Shown: piece after piece, positions 1 to 11,133 of the stretch | How positions within the stretch are numbered: position 1 is the first letter of the stretch | Layout of the letters: each line of letters opens with the position of its first letter | From: a candidate division KSB1 bacterium | Lineage (GTDB): Bacteria; Electryoneota; RPQS01 | Length of the DNA: 64,000 nucleotides | Direction of reading: 5' to 3' | Assembly (NCBI GenBank): GCA_016214895.1 | Contig: JACRMR010000002.1 | Span: 250,001 to 314,000, forward strand | Position numbers and translations under genes: made by a program | The notes under the pieces: model-generated | Database searches by the model: none | The model's input: only the letters and a program-made list of their open reading frames with translations | Told to the model about the DNA's origin: nothing

Positions 1-96
1 CTCAACGCACTCGGCGTCAGCCCGCGCGACATGATCGCAATCTTCCAGGGGCTGAAAGAGTCCGGCTCGCTGCAAGCCGAGCTGGTGATCATCTGA
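1..96 (+). CDS. flgI: Flagellar P-ring protein FlgI, C-terminal end (partial)
   Basis: The window opens inside this gene, and only the last 31 codons are present. The visible sequence reads ALGVSPRDMIAIFQGLKESG and ends AELVII. This matches the conserved C-terminus of FlgI, where an ALG-(V/T)-xPRD-(M/L)-IAIFQ segment precedes the end. FlgI forms the periplasmic P-ring around the flagellar rod. The stop codon overlaps the ATG of the next gene by one base (TGATG), so the two are probably translationally coupled. The start and most of the protein lie outside the window. Confidence 0.85.
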   Translation, partial: LNALGVSPRDMIAIFQGLKESGSLQAELVII

Positions 97-431
97 TGAA
101 CCCACTTCGTCCCGTACCGCAAGCCTTGAATCCGGCGGCCGCGACGGCCGCGCTGACACTCAAGAGTGATTCCGCCGCGGCGCGCAAGACCGAGCAGGCG
201 GCGGCCCAGTTCGAGTCTATGATGACCCTGCAGCTCGTGCGCGCCATGACCACGACCATGGACGGCAAATCCCTGCTCGGAAACGGCGTCGAGAGCGAAA
301 TGTTCAATAGCCTCGCTGAATGGCAACTCGCGGAGCACGTCGCCAAGTCCGCGCACTTTGGCATCGCCAAATCGATTCTCAGTCAAATCGCTCCCCCGGA
401 GCCCATTCGCCATGAAACCAACTCGCGCTGA
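96..431 (+). CDS. flgJ: FlgJ-type flagellar rod-binding protein (no muramidase domain)
   Basis: This 111-residue protein corresponds to the N-terminal rod-binding domain of FlgJ. Residues about 30-95 carry the family pattern: an AAAQFESMMTLQLVRAM helix, then GxGVESEMFNSLAEWQLAEHVAKS. In enterobacterial FlgJ this domain caps the growing rod and is followed by a peptidoglycan hydrolase. Here the protein ends after the rod-binding part, as in many non-enterobacterial lineages, so a wall-hydrolysing partner should be encoded elsewhere. The position directly after flgI supports the call. Its last 20 bases overlap the next gene. Confidence 0.85.
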   Translation: MNPLRPVPQALNPAAATAALTLKSDSAAARKTEQAAAQFESMMTLQLVRAMTTTMDGKSLLGNGVESEMFNSLAEWQLAEHVAKSAHFGIAKSILSQIAPPEPIRHETNSR

Positions 432-771
432 TTTCGTCCGCAATCTCGGCACCCTGCGAATCCACGTTCAGTACCTGAACCGCGGGCTGCGTGAAAATGA
501 CGTCGATGTGATGGAGCGGGAATCGAAGGTCATTCAAGAGGTGCTGCTCGACCTGATCAAAAATCAACGCAAATTGCCGCGCGAACAACAGCAAGCCGTG
601 CGCCCGCATTTCACCGCGATTCGCAAAGACGCCCTGCGCTGCCTCGAACTCGCGCGCAAAATCATGGATGACAGCTTGCAGGCCATGCTCGGACTGATCA
701 AGGCGTGCGAAGAAGCCGGTAACTACGGCCCTGGCGGCGGCTCCTCCATTATGGTGGACCGTCAAGCCTGA
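412..771 (+). CDS. FlgN-like flagellar export chaperone
   Basis: This 119-residue, largely helical protein lies between flgJ and flgK, the usual place of FlgN, the chaperone that escorts FlgK and FlgL to the export apparatus. The start ATG at 412 has a GGAG at 398-401, which fits better than upstream non-ATG starts that would run deeper into flgJ. The central region (about residues 30-100) looks like two amphipathic helices with many charged residues. The tail is glycine-rich and disordered-looking (GPGGGSS). Sequence similarity to FlgN is weak, so the call rests mainly on size, helicity and context. Confidence 0.6.
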   Translation: MKPTRADFVRNLGTLRIHVQYLNRGLRENDVDVMERESKVIQEVLLDLIKNQRKLPREQQQAVRPHFTAIRKDALRCLELARKIMDDSLQAMLGLIKACEEAGNYGPGGGSSIMVDRQA

Positions 772-773
772 CC

Positions 774-2162
774 ATGAGCACACTCTCAGACATCCTCCAA
801 ACCGGGCGCTCTGCGATGGCCATCAACCAGTTGGCCATGCAGGTGATCGGCAACAATGCCGCCAACGTCAACACCGAAGGCTACAGCCGACGCCGGCTTG
901 ACCTGGCCGCCATGGCTCCCAGTTCCCTCGGCGATCGCTGGCAGGTTGGCAACGGCGTCGACATCCAGTACCTTGGCCGCGTGCGCGATCGCCTCATTGA
1001 TCAGCAGATTCGCCAGGGGACCTCGGAAGAGTCTTATTGGACGCGCAAAGATGATATGCTGGGCCGAGTTGAAGAAGTCTTCAACGAACTCGGCGGAGCG
1101 GCGATCAGCGACCAGTTGCAGCAATTCTGGTCCGCCTGGCAGGATCTCGCCAATGACCCCGAGAGCGAGTCCTCGCGAATTGCACTGCGCGAAAAGTCTG
1201 AGACGCTCGCGGCAAATGTACGACGGGTGTACGGCAATCTTCGCGGGCGGCAGAATGACGTCGATCAAGAGATCGAATCCTCCGTGGCCCGCATCAACAA
1301 CTTGACGAGCCGCGTGGCCGCGCTGAATATCCAAATCCTGCACGCCGAAAACAGCGGGGTGGAGGCCTCCGATCTGCGCGACTCGCGGGATATCGCTTTG
1401 GAGGAACTGTCCGGCTTGATCAGCATCAGGTCGGAAGAAGGCGCGGATGGCATCGTCAACGTTTACACCAACGGCCGCATCATCGTGCAGCGCGATACCA
1501 GCATCGATCTCGTGTCCACCCGGGTGGACTCGGCCTCCGGGTCGCGCACCGTCATCTCGGCCGGTATTCACGCGCGCCCCTTTGTTCCGGAAGGTGGAGA
1601 GCTGAAGGCCCTGATTGATCTCCGCGATGAAGACATCGAAGGAACGATCCGGGCGCTGAATGACTTCGCGCGCGAACTGACGAGCCAAGTCAATGCCATT
1701 CACACCACAGGCTACGGACTCGACGGCAGCAGCGGACAGGAGTACTTCAGCCCGCACGCCGACAACGCCGGAGAATTTACCCTCTCGGCGATGATCCAGG
1801 CGGACGTTAGCTACATCGCAGCGGCGTCAGCCCTCGATTCGCCTGGCGATAATTCGCTTGCCTTGCGGATCGCCGGCTTGCAGACGCAGAAACTACTGAA
1901 CAACGGCCGCTCTACGCTGGACGAATACTTCACCAGCAGTGTCCTGGCCGTCGGCTCCAAACGTGAGTTCGCGGCCGGTCAGCTCGCAGCGCAGCAAGGC
2001 GCCATGGAAAGCCTGCGGAATCGCCGCCAACAGGTCTCAGGCGTCTCGCTGGACGAAGAAATGACGCATCTCATTGAAGTTCAAAATGCCTACGAAGCAG
2101 CCGCGAAGATCGTCAAGACCGTTGACGAGATGCTGCAAACCGTACTGGATATCGGTGCCTAA
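774..2162 (+). CDS. flgK: Flagellar hook-associated protein 1, FlgK
   Basis: This 462-residue protein forms the hook-filament junction. The N-terminus shows the axial-protein motif with NNAANVNTEGYSRR at about residues 27-40, the canonical FlgK sequence. The region near residues 90-125 (ELGGAAISDQLQQFWSAWQDL) is also typical. The C-terminal D0 helix contains SGVSLDEEMTHLIEVQNAYEAAAK. It follows the FlgN-like gene by two bases and precedes flgL by two bases, so this is an operonic arrangement. The length is near the short end of the family, which suggests a reduced central variable region. Confidence 0.95.
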   Translation: MSTLSDILQTGRSAMAINQLAMQVIGNNAANVNTEGYSRRRLDLAAMAPSSLGDRWQVGNGVDIQYLGRVRDRLIDQQIRQGTSEESYWTRKDDMLGRVEEVFNELGGAAISDQLQQFWSAWQDLANDPESESSRIALREKSETLAANVRRVYGNLRGRQNDVDQEIESSVARINNLTSRVAALNIQILHAENSGVEASDLRDSRDIALEELSGLISIRSEEGADGIVNVYTNGRIIVQRDTSIDLVSTRVDSASGSRTVISAGIHARPFVPEGGELKALIDLRDEDIEGTIRALNDFARELTSQVNAIHTTGYGLDGSSGQEYFSPHADNAGEFTLSAMIQADVSYIAAASALDSPGDNSLALRIAGLQTQKLLNNGRSTLDEYFTSSVLAVGSKREFAAGQLAAQQGAMESLRNRRQQVSGVSLDEEMTHLIEVQNAYEAAAKIVKTVDEMLQTVLDIGA

Positions 2163-2164
2163 GA

Positions 2165-4202
<2,038 letters not shown>

Positions 4203-4227
4203 CCCGTAATTCCGTCGGCGACCAGAG

Positions 4228-6948
4228 ATGCGAAAGCTCAGAGTTCTGATTCAGAATCGCGCCGCCGCCTTCATCGTCCCGGGCGGGGACACCGTGGTGA
4301 TGCACCAACTGCACGAGGAGCTGTCAAAGCTCGACGTGGATGTCAAACTCTGTGCCGGCGAACGGGACGTCTCCGAATTCGACCTCGTGCATATCGTCAA
4401 CTTAACCATCGGCGATGAAGCGCGACGCTTTCGCGAAAACTGTAATCAGGCCGGCAAGCCCTACGTGCTCACTGCGCTCTATGAGGACTGGCCGCGCTAC
4501 GTGCGCAAGTCGATCGCGACAATTCCGCTCTTCCGCGACTATCTGCGCGCGGGCCGGAATCAGATGCGCTTCGACGCGGAGCTAAAAGCAATTCGAAACA
4601 CGAGTGATGGCCCCGTCGTCGAAAACCGCGAGGTGCTTCGCGATGCAGCCGCCGTGTTTGCTTGCGGTGCTACCGAGGCCGCCCGCCTGGTTCGCGACTA
4701 TGACATCCGGGCGGATCTCGTGCACACCGTGCATTTCGGAGCGGACAGTATCCGACCGGCGAGCGTCTCGGCGATCGAGCGCGTTGCAAAGGAGCTCGGA
4801 CTTGACCGCTTCGTCCTCTGCTGCGGACGGCTGGAGACGCGCAAGAACCAACTGATGCTGCTCAAAGCGCTGGAACACACTGGCATTCCCATTGTTTTCG
4901 CGATCGGCACGGCCAGTGTGCAAGCCCCGTACGTGGAGCTCGTACACCAATACGCAGCCGGCCTCCCCGTGCGCTTCGTTCGCAAACTCGAATCCGAGGC
5001 ATTCGCCGCGCTCATGAGCGCCGCGGCTGTTCACGTGCTCCCAAGCTGGTTCGAGTTGCCCGGTCTCGTGTCGCTGGAAGCCGCGCTGCTCGGGACGCCG
5101 GTCGTAGCGTCTTCGTGGGGTGCAATTACGGATTACCTGACACCCCATAGCATCGAGCTCTGCGAGCCCGATGATCCGGCCTCGATCCACGACGCCGTAC
5201 GGCGCGCACTGGCGCGCGGCGACGGTTCGAGCGCCGCCACGGAAGCGCGTAAGTTTACCTGGCGTGAATTCGGCTTGCGCACACGCGTGATCTATGAACG
5301 CGTGCTCTGCCCCGGCGACCGGAAATCGGCGCGGCAGATTCCCTCTGAAACTTCAATCTCAGCTCAAAATAACGTTCGGGAGAACGCCATGAATTCTGCG
5401 ACAGCCGACTCTTTTCGATTCGATGCGTCCATCATTATTCCCTGCTACAATCGCGTGGAACTCACCCGCGAGTGCATCGAGTCGATCTGCGCCAACGATC
5501 CCGCCGCAAACTTCGAGGTCATCTTCGTCGACAACGGATCCGCGGACGACACCGTCGCCATGCTGAAAGCCATCGAGGGCGACGTCAAATTGCTGCGCTT
5601 CTCCAGCAATCTGGGCTTCGCCGCCGCCTGCAACGCCGCCGCCCGCCTGGCCGAAGGACGCTTTCTCGTGTTCCTCAACAATGACACGCGACCGCAATCG
5701 GGCTGGCTTGATGCGCTGATGTCCTGCGCGAAGCGGCACGAGCACGTGGGCGCGGTCGGCGGCCTGCTTACCTATCCGGACGGAACGGTGCAGCATGCCG
5801 GGCTCGCGTTCAACGATCGCAAGATCCCCTACCATGTCTTTCAGAATTTCCGGCCGGATCACCCCGCGGTTAATACCGAGCGCCGGATGAACGCGGTTAC
5901 CGCCGCCTGCATGCTGGTGCCAAATTCGGTGTTCGCGCAACTCGACGGCCTGGACCAGGGATATGTCAACGGATTCGAGGACGTGGATTTCTGCCTGCGA
6001 CTTCAGGAGGCCGGGCTGGCTTGCTACTACACGCCGGAATGTAAAGTCGTGCATCACGAAGAGTCCTCGCCCGGTCGCAAGGATCACGATCGCGAAAATC
6101 TCGAGCGCTTTACCCAAAAGTGGGCGAACAAGGTCCAGAGCGACGAGCAGGAACTGCTCGCGCAATACGGGATGACGATTACCTGGGGCGAACACGGCGG
6201 TACCTATGGACAGCTGGCCACGAACTCGGTGACCGTTCCCGCCGCGACCGCGAACCCGGTTAACTCCGACTCACTCTTCGATCAGGCGCAGTCGCTCTAT
6301 TCCGACGGAAACTTCCGCGGCGCGGCGGACCTGTTGCAGCGGATCGTCGAAAGTCGCTTGACGCTCGCTAACGAGGACGGCTTTGAAACCTGGCAAACGC
6401 TCGGCAACTGCTTGACGCGTTTGAATGAGACCGCGAGCGCGGAACAGGCGTACTACGAGGCCATTCGCCTGAATGGCGAATCCGAGCGTCCGTACCTCGG
6501 CTTGGGTACAATTGCTATGTTGGAGGAAAACTGGCTCGCGGCGCAATACAGTTTCATGACGGCCCTGGCAAAAAATCCAAATGCCCTCAAAGGCGAATTC
6601 GGAGTCGGACTCTCGCTGGCGGCGCGCAACCGTCATGATGCGGCCATCGCGCGCTTCGAGCGCGTGCTCGAGAATGATCCGGACAATGCCGAGGCGCTGT
6701 TCTACCTGTACCGCTCGGCGATGGAGGCCAACAAGCCGGAGGCCGCGCTGCCGCACCTCGAAAACTACGTTGCCCAGAACCCCGACGATACGAACTTCCT
6801 CTTCAACTTGTGCGGAGCCTATTGGAAAGCCGGCCTGCTCACGCGCGCCGTCGAGACCTGCCGCCGGGTGCTCGAACTCGACGCTAATCACGCCGCCGCA
6901 CATGAGATCATGGCCCACTTCGAAAAATCTCTGATGGTGGATGCCTGA
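4228..6948 (+). CDS. Fused GT4-like and GT2 glycosyltransferase with C-terminal TPR repeats
   Basis: The 906-residue protein has three parts. Residues 1 to about 370 are a GT-B (GT4-type) transferase, with a CCGRLETRKNQ segment near 195-205 and LPSWFELPGLVSLEAALLGTPVV near 271-293. Residues about 390-640 are a GT2 (GT-A) domain with IIIPCYNR, FVDNGSADDT, a FLNND metal site near 482-486, and GFEDVDFCLRL. Residues about 680-895 are TPR repeats (for example LGLGTIAMLEENWLAAQYSF). An in-frame ATG at 5389 (residue 388), preceded by GGGAGA at 5378-5383, could also start the GT2-TPR half separately. TPR-linked transferases often glycosylate proteins; the flagellin target is inferred from context. 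Confidence 0.82.
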   Translation: MRKLRVLIQNRAAAFIVPGGDTVVMHQLHEELSKLDVDVKLCAGERDVSEFDLVHIVNLTIGDEARRFRENCNQAGKPYVLTALYEDWPRYVRKSIATIPLFRDYLRAGRNQMRFDAELKAIRNTSDGPVVENREVLRDAAAVFACGATEAARLVRDYDIRADLVHTVHFGADSIRPASVSAIERVAKELGLDRFVLCCGRLETRKNQLMLLKALEHTGIPIVFAIGTASVQAPYVELVHQYAAGLPVRFVRKLESEAFAALMSAAAVHVLPSWFELPGLVSLEAALLGTPVVASSWGAITDYLTPHSIELCEPDDPASIHDAVRRALARGDGSSAATEARKFTWREFGLRTRVIYERVLCPGDRKSARQIPSETSISAQNNVRENAMNSATADSFRFDASIIIPCYNRVELTRECIESICANDPAANFEVIFVDNGSADDTVAMLKAIEGDVKLLRFSSNLGFAAACNAAARLAEGRFLVFLNNDTRPQSGWLDALMSCAKRHEHVGAVGGLLTYPDGTVQHAGLAFNDRKIPYHVFQNFRPDHPAVNTERRMNAVTAACMLVPNSVFAQLDGLDQGYVNGFEDVDFCLRLQEAGLACYYTPECKVVHHEESSPGRKDHDRENLERFTQKWANKVQSDEQELLAQYGMTITWGEHGGTYGQLATNSVTVPAATANPVNSDSLFDQAQSLYSDGNFRGAADLLQRIVESRLTLANEDGFETWQTLGNCLTRLNETASAEQAYYEAIRLNGESERPYLGLGTIAMLEENWLAAQYSFMTALAKNPNALKGEFGVGLSLAARNRHDAAIARFERVLENDPDNAEALFYLYRSAMEANKPEAALPHLENYVAQNPDDTNFLFNLCGAYWKAGLLTRAVETCRRVLELDANHAAAHEIMAHFEKSLMVDA

Positions 6949-9907
6949 CGCACTTGTCATTCAGTGGTCGCGCCTCGGCGATATTCTGCACACGCGACCC
7001 CTGCTGGCCGAATTGCGACGACACGATTGGCGCGTCACGCTAAGCTGTGACGAGCGATACCTGCCGGTGGCCCGGTTGCTGCCGGAAGTCAATAACTTCT
7101 TGCCCGTTCCGCTCGCGGAGTGGAGCGGGTTGGCGCGGCATGCAGGTTCGCAGCCTGTTCTGCTAAGCCAAATCTGTGCTTTCGCGACATCGGATGAAGG
7201 AATGTGCGACTCGGCCATCGTCCTTTCTCGCTCGCTCGCTGCGGTCCGATTCGCGGAAAGCGCGCAGCCGCGGTCGCTGCTCGGCTATCGACGAGAAGAC
7301 TCAAGAATGGTCACGCCGGATCCGATCGCCTGGATCGAACAGCGCGTCCTTGAACAACGTCCCGCGGCCGTTCACCTTGCGGATGCATGGCGTAGAATGG
7401 CGGGTTGCCAGGACGCAGCCGCCGCAGAGCTGCCCCCCGTGGGGGAGCGCCGTTCGCGCTCACCCGGACAACGAACCGTAGCGATCCTCTGCGACTCCGG
7501 CGATCCGGTGCGCTCAATGCCGCCGACGTGGGTGGCAAACCTTGCGCATGATCTCGGGTCGCAGGGCAACGTCGCGATTGTCTTGCTGGGGTTGGCGCCT
7601 CCGGCTGAGTGTGATGTGCTGGCTGATGCTGGTCGCAACCGGCGCGGACTGTCGGATCGCCGTGGTGCAACCGACTTGGCGGAGCTGATCGCGACGCTTG
7701 GTGCGACCGACGTCGTAATCGGAGCGGATACCGGCGCGCTGCATCTCGCCGCCGAGCTTGGCTGTCGCTGCATCGGGCTCTACCACCATACCGCCGTTCC
7801 GCACTATACGGCACCATACCGCAAGAACATGTACGTCGGGCAAGTGATCCGGTTTGATGATCGACTGATCAACAGCGTGCTCGACCTTGCGCTGATGGAC
7901 ATTCCGCCCGCGGAAACCACCAACCTTTCCGACAACGGATGCGAGTGGTGGCGCACCGGACTTGACACACACGGTCTGATTCTGGAGCGGCTCGGAGCCG
8001 CCGATTCCTACGCGACTTTGCGCAGCGCCGAGCGCCAGCAGTTCTTTGACAATCCCGCGCCGCAGCCCGCAGTTTATCCCGATCTGGACGGCGCTGCCGC
8101 CGAACGGCTTACGATCGTGATCCCCGAATGCGGATCTGTTCATTACACGGACGGCCTATTGCGCAGCTTGCTTCGCCTGCCCGCGCAATGCGTGTCGCAG
8201 ATCGTCGTGGTCTCCAGCGGCCCCGCAGCGCGAAGCCGGCTGCCGGTCACCGATCCGCGAATCACCCTGTTGACAAGTAACAATTCGCTGACCTTCGCAC
8301 AGGCCTGCAACACTGGCGCAGCCAGCGCGGTCGGCGACTGGCTGCTGTTTCTGAATAACGACGTCGAGCTCACCGCCGGTTCCATTTCGCACCTGTTTGC
8401 GGCACGGCGGCGCGGCTCAATCACGACACCTACAATCCTGTACCCGGACGGTACTGTGCAGAATTGCGGTTTGCGCCTGACGTCGCAGGCCATCACGGAG
8501 ATTTGCCACGGCGAAGCCGTCCCGGTCCCGCAGGATGCTACCGTCGCCGCGGTGTCGGGCATCGCCATGCTCATCGAGGGGCAGCTCTATCGCGAGCTGG
8601 GTGGATTCGATGAGGCCTATGTGAATGGCTACGAGGACATCGACCTCTGCTTACGTGCCGCTCAGCTCGGTGCGAACTGTCGCTGTGCCGCCGGTGCCGT
8701 CGTGACTCACTGCCGCGGCTCAACCCCCGGTAGATTTCAGGCGGAAGCAGCAAACAAACTGCGATTCGATGATCGATGGGCAGCCACCTTACCGTCCGCA
8801 TCCGCCTGTCAACGAAGCTCCCGAACGGTGCGGCAATTCGATCTCCTGTTCATCTCGGATGAGCCCGCCGTTTCGGCCGGAGCGATGACGCGTTGGATCC
8901 TGCCGCTCGCTCAACTCGATTTACGGCCCGATCGCGATTTCGCATGGATTCAAGCCAACGATTGTGATCACTCAACGATCACTCGTCTGCTTGACAACGC
9001 CGCTACCGTGATCATCTTCCGTCCGCTGTCCGACGCACGACTGATCGATTCATTAGTCCAGCGTCGAAACGACCCGGTTCGCAGGCTGGTCGTTGATAGC
9101 GATGACCTCATGCTGGACCGCTTTCGACAGGAATCCCGGCGCGGTCAACGGCGCGCGGAATGGGAGCGCGCCTTCTGGAAACTGATGAACGCGGCTGACG
9201 TCGTTACCGCAAGCTCAGTGCCGCTCCATCTGCAACTCGCCGCGCACGGCATCGACTCCGTCGTCCTGCATAGTGCGCCGCCGGTCGCCCTCGTCGAAGC
9301 CAAATCGAAGCGCCTCGAACATCGTCACGACCTCCGCATCGGATTGATCTCGGGCCCCGCGCATGCGACGGATGTCGGCATGCTGCTGCCGGCCCTGGAG
9401 ACGGTTCTGGAGCGGAATCCGCGTACCATGCTGTACTACTGGGGAGCTCGACCGGGCGATCTGTGCTACCATCCGCAAGTTCGGATGGGAGGACCACTAC
9501 TGAGCGACTATGCGCAGCACCTGCAGCGATTAGCAGACTTCGATCTTGACCTGATCTGCGTTCCGCTGATCGATTCCCCGGCAAATCGCGCGCGTACGCC
9601 GCTGAAATTCTATGAATGCGCGTTACTGGGAGTCCCCGGCATCTTCTCTCGTGCACAGCCATACAGCGACGTCGTTCAACACGGCCTAACCGGGCTGCTT
9701 GCGGATGACCAGCGGAACCACTGGGCTGATGCGTTGGAACAACTGATCGTCAGCGAGCACTTGCGCTCTGCGATTGTGACCCGGGCGCGCGACAAAGTGG
9801 CCGCAATCGCAAAGGACCTATGGCTGCACAACGCCTACAATTTGCTGCTCGAGCGGGTTCGGCCTCCAAGGTCATCAAGTCAAGTAGAGCATCTCGAAAC
9901 CATATGA
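6941..9907 (+). CDS. Triple glycosyltransferase fusion: GT9, GT2 and GT-B domains
   Basis: This 988-residue protein overlaps the previous gene by 8 bases. Residues 1 to about 310 resemble ADP-heptose:LPS heptosyltransferases (GT9), with SRLGDILHTRPLLAEL near 10-25 and IGADTGALHLAAELG near 260-275. Residues about 388-630 are a GT2 domain with LTIVIPE, LLFLNND near 468 and YVNGYEDIDLCLRA near 560-573. Residues about 633-980 look like a GT-B transferase; the segment TPLKFYECALLGVPGIFS near 885-902 is the usual donor-binding helix. Three transferase folds in one chain suggest sequential sugar additions. No membrane segment is seen. Acceptor and donors are unknown. Confidence 0.8.
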   Translation: MPDALVIQWSRLGDILHTRPLLAELRRHDWRVTLSCDERYLPVARLLPEVNNFLPVPLAEWSGLARHAGSQPVLLSQICAFATSDEGMCDSAIVLSRSLAAVRFAESAQPRSLLGYRREDSRMVTPDPIAWIEQRVLEQRPAAVHLADAWRRMAGCQDAAAAELPPVGERRSRSPGQRTVAILCDSGDPVRSMPPTWVANLAHDLGSQGNVAIVLLGLAPPAECDVLADAGRNRRGLSDRRGATDLAELIATLGATDVVIGADTGALHLAAELGCRCIGLYHHTAVPHYTAPYRKNMYVGQVIRFDDRLINSVLDLALMDIPPAETTNLSDNGCEWWRTGLDTHGLILERLGAADSYATLRSAERQQFFDNPAPQPAVYPDLDGAAAERLTIVIPECGSVHYTDGLLRSLLRLPAQCVSQIVVVSSGPAARSRLPVTDPRITLLTSNNSLTFAQACNTGAASAVGDWLLFLNNDVELTAGSISHLFAARRRGSITTPTILYPDGTVQNCGLRLTSQAITEICHGEAVPVPQDATVAAVSGIAMLIEGQLYRELGGFDEAYVNGYEDIDLCLRAAQLGANCRCAAGAVVTHCRGSTPGRFQAEAANKLRFDDRWAATLPSASACQRSSRTVRQFDLLFISDEPAVSAGAMTRWILPLAQLDLRPDRDFAWIQANDCDHSTITRLLDNAATVIIFRPLSDARLIDSLVQRRNDPVRRLVVDSDDLMLDRFRQESRRGQRRAEWERAFWKLMNAADVVTASSVPLHLQLAAHGIDSVVLHSAPPVALVEAKSKRLEHRHDLRIGLISGPAHATDVGMLLPALETVLERNPRTMLYYWGARPGDLCYHPQVRMGGPLLSDYAQHLQRLADFDLDLICVPLIDSPANRARTPLKFYECALLGVPGIFSRAQPYSDVVQHGLTGLLADDQRNHWADALEQLIVSEHLRSAIVTRARDKVAAIAKDLWLHNAYNLLLERVRPPRSSSQVEHLETI

Positions 9908-11133
9908 TGCCGGGTACATCCTATCGCCGTTTTGCCAGCTACGAATTGCAGGCGGCCCGGTCCGGTGCCCTCACCGCCGTGCATATTCCGAGTGGCTTGC
10001 ACATTCACAGCGGGGTGGACCCGGTGGCCGAAGCCGCCGACATCGCCGACTCGCTGGTCACGGAGACTTCCGGCTCGACATTGTTGATCGGGTTTGGATT
10101 GGGCTATCTTGCGCAAGCCATCGCGAAATTGTTGATCCCGCCCGCGTCGCTGACGGTGATCGAGCCGGATCCGGCGCTCGCGGCCCTGGCTGACTTGGCT
10201 GCCCGCCGCGAGCCCGCGCTCGCTGCCCGGACCTTTCACCTGCTCACGAGCGCCAATCCTGTTGCGCTCGCCGAAGCACTCGCGGATCTGGTGCCTGAAT
10301 CCAGGGTGATGATCGCGCCCTACTGCGCCGCACTGGCACGAGTCGAGGCGACACCGTTTTCGGAACTCATGATCGCGCTGCAAAGCGAGCGTGCAAGCGC
10401 GACGGTTTACAATCCGCTCTTGAAGTCGGTTTCGATCGATGCGCGACATTTGCTGGATGCACTTCCAGCGTGGACAGACTTGAGAATCGACCGTCACAAA
10501 ACCATGTGTGTCGTGGGAGCGGGTCCTTCACTCGATGCGAGTGTGAGCGCGCTCCGGGAACATCGAGCGCAACTGTCGATTATCGCGGTTAGCGGCGCCT
10601 GTCCCGCCCTCGCGGCTGCCGGATTGAACCCGGATGCCGTCGTGGTGCTGGAGCGGCTTCCGGCGGCGGCGCGCGACTTAGCCGATGTGACCGAAGGCAC
10701 TCCGCTGATCGTGTTCATGTCAACAAATGAGTCCGTGTTGAGCGCACACCACCGTCATTGCTTTCGCGGCGATTCCAATGTTGAGCCACTGCAAGCCCGC
10801 GGCGGCACTTCTGTCGTTCCCGCGCTCGACTTCGCGATCGCCGCGAATCCGCCGCGCATCGTGTTGATCGGCGTCGATCTCGGCCAGGGTACCCGCCCAT
10901 ACGCTGCCCACTGCAAGCGGTCCGCCAGCGGCAATACCGGCCTCGCACTGGCGCCTAGATATCGCGCCATGCGCTTTGCGCTCGAGTCGTTGCTCGACAG
11001 TCGAGCGGCCGCTCCCCGGGTCTTCCACGTCTTGCCGCAGGGCAGAGAACTGCGCGGAACTTGCCGCGTCGCTCCCTTAGACCTCCATGCGCTGCTGAGT
11101 CAGAGCACTTTACTGGTTTCCGCACATGCCTGA
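9904..11133 (+). CDS. Maf-type motility accessory factor (DUF115/6-HMPK-like)
   Basis: This 409-residue protein resembles the Maf family, which transfers nonulosonic acid-type sugars to flagellin. The N-terminal module has IHSGVDPVAEA near residues 34-44 and LLIGFGLGYLAQAI near 61-74. The central domain has CVVGAGPSLDASVSAL near 202-217 and GLNPDAVVVLERLP, the hallmark of DUF115. The ATG at 9904 overlaps the previous stop (ATGA), and a second ATG follows at once. At least two flagellin genes lie downstream, which fits flagellin modification. No pseudaminic or legionaminic acid synthesis genes are visible here, so the donor sugar is unknown. Confidence 0.8.
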   Translation: MMPGTSYRRFASYELQAARSGALTAVHIPSGLHIHSGVDPVAEAADIADSLVTETSGSTLLIGFGLGYLAQAIAKLLIPPASLTVIEPDPALAALADLAARREPALAARTFHLLTSANPVALAEALADLVPESRVMIAPYCAALARVEATPFSELMIALQSERASATVYNPLLKSVSIDARHLLDALPAWTDLRIDRHKTMCVVGAGPSLDASVSALREHRAQLSIIAVSGACPALAAAGLNPDAVVVLERLPAAARDLADVTEGTPLIVFMSTNESVLSAHHRHCFRGDSNVEPLQARGGTSVVPALDFAIAANPPRIVLIGVDLGQGTRPYAAHCKRSASGNTGLALAPRYRAMRFALESLLDSRAAAPRVFHVLPQGRELRGTCRVAPLDLHALLSQSTLLVSAHA

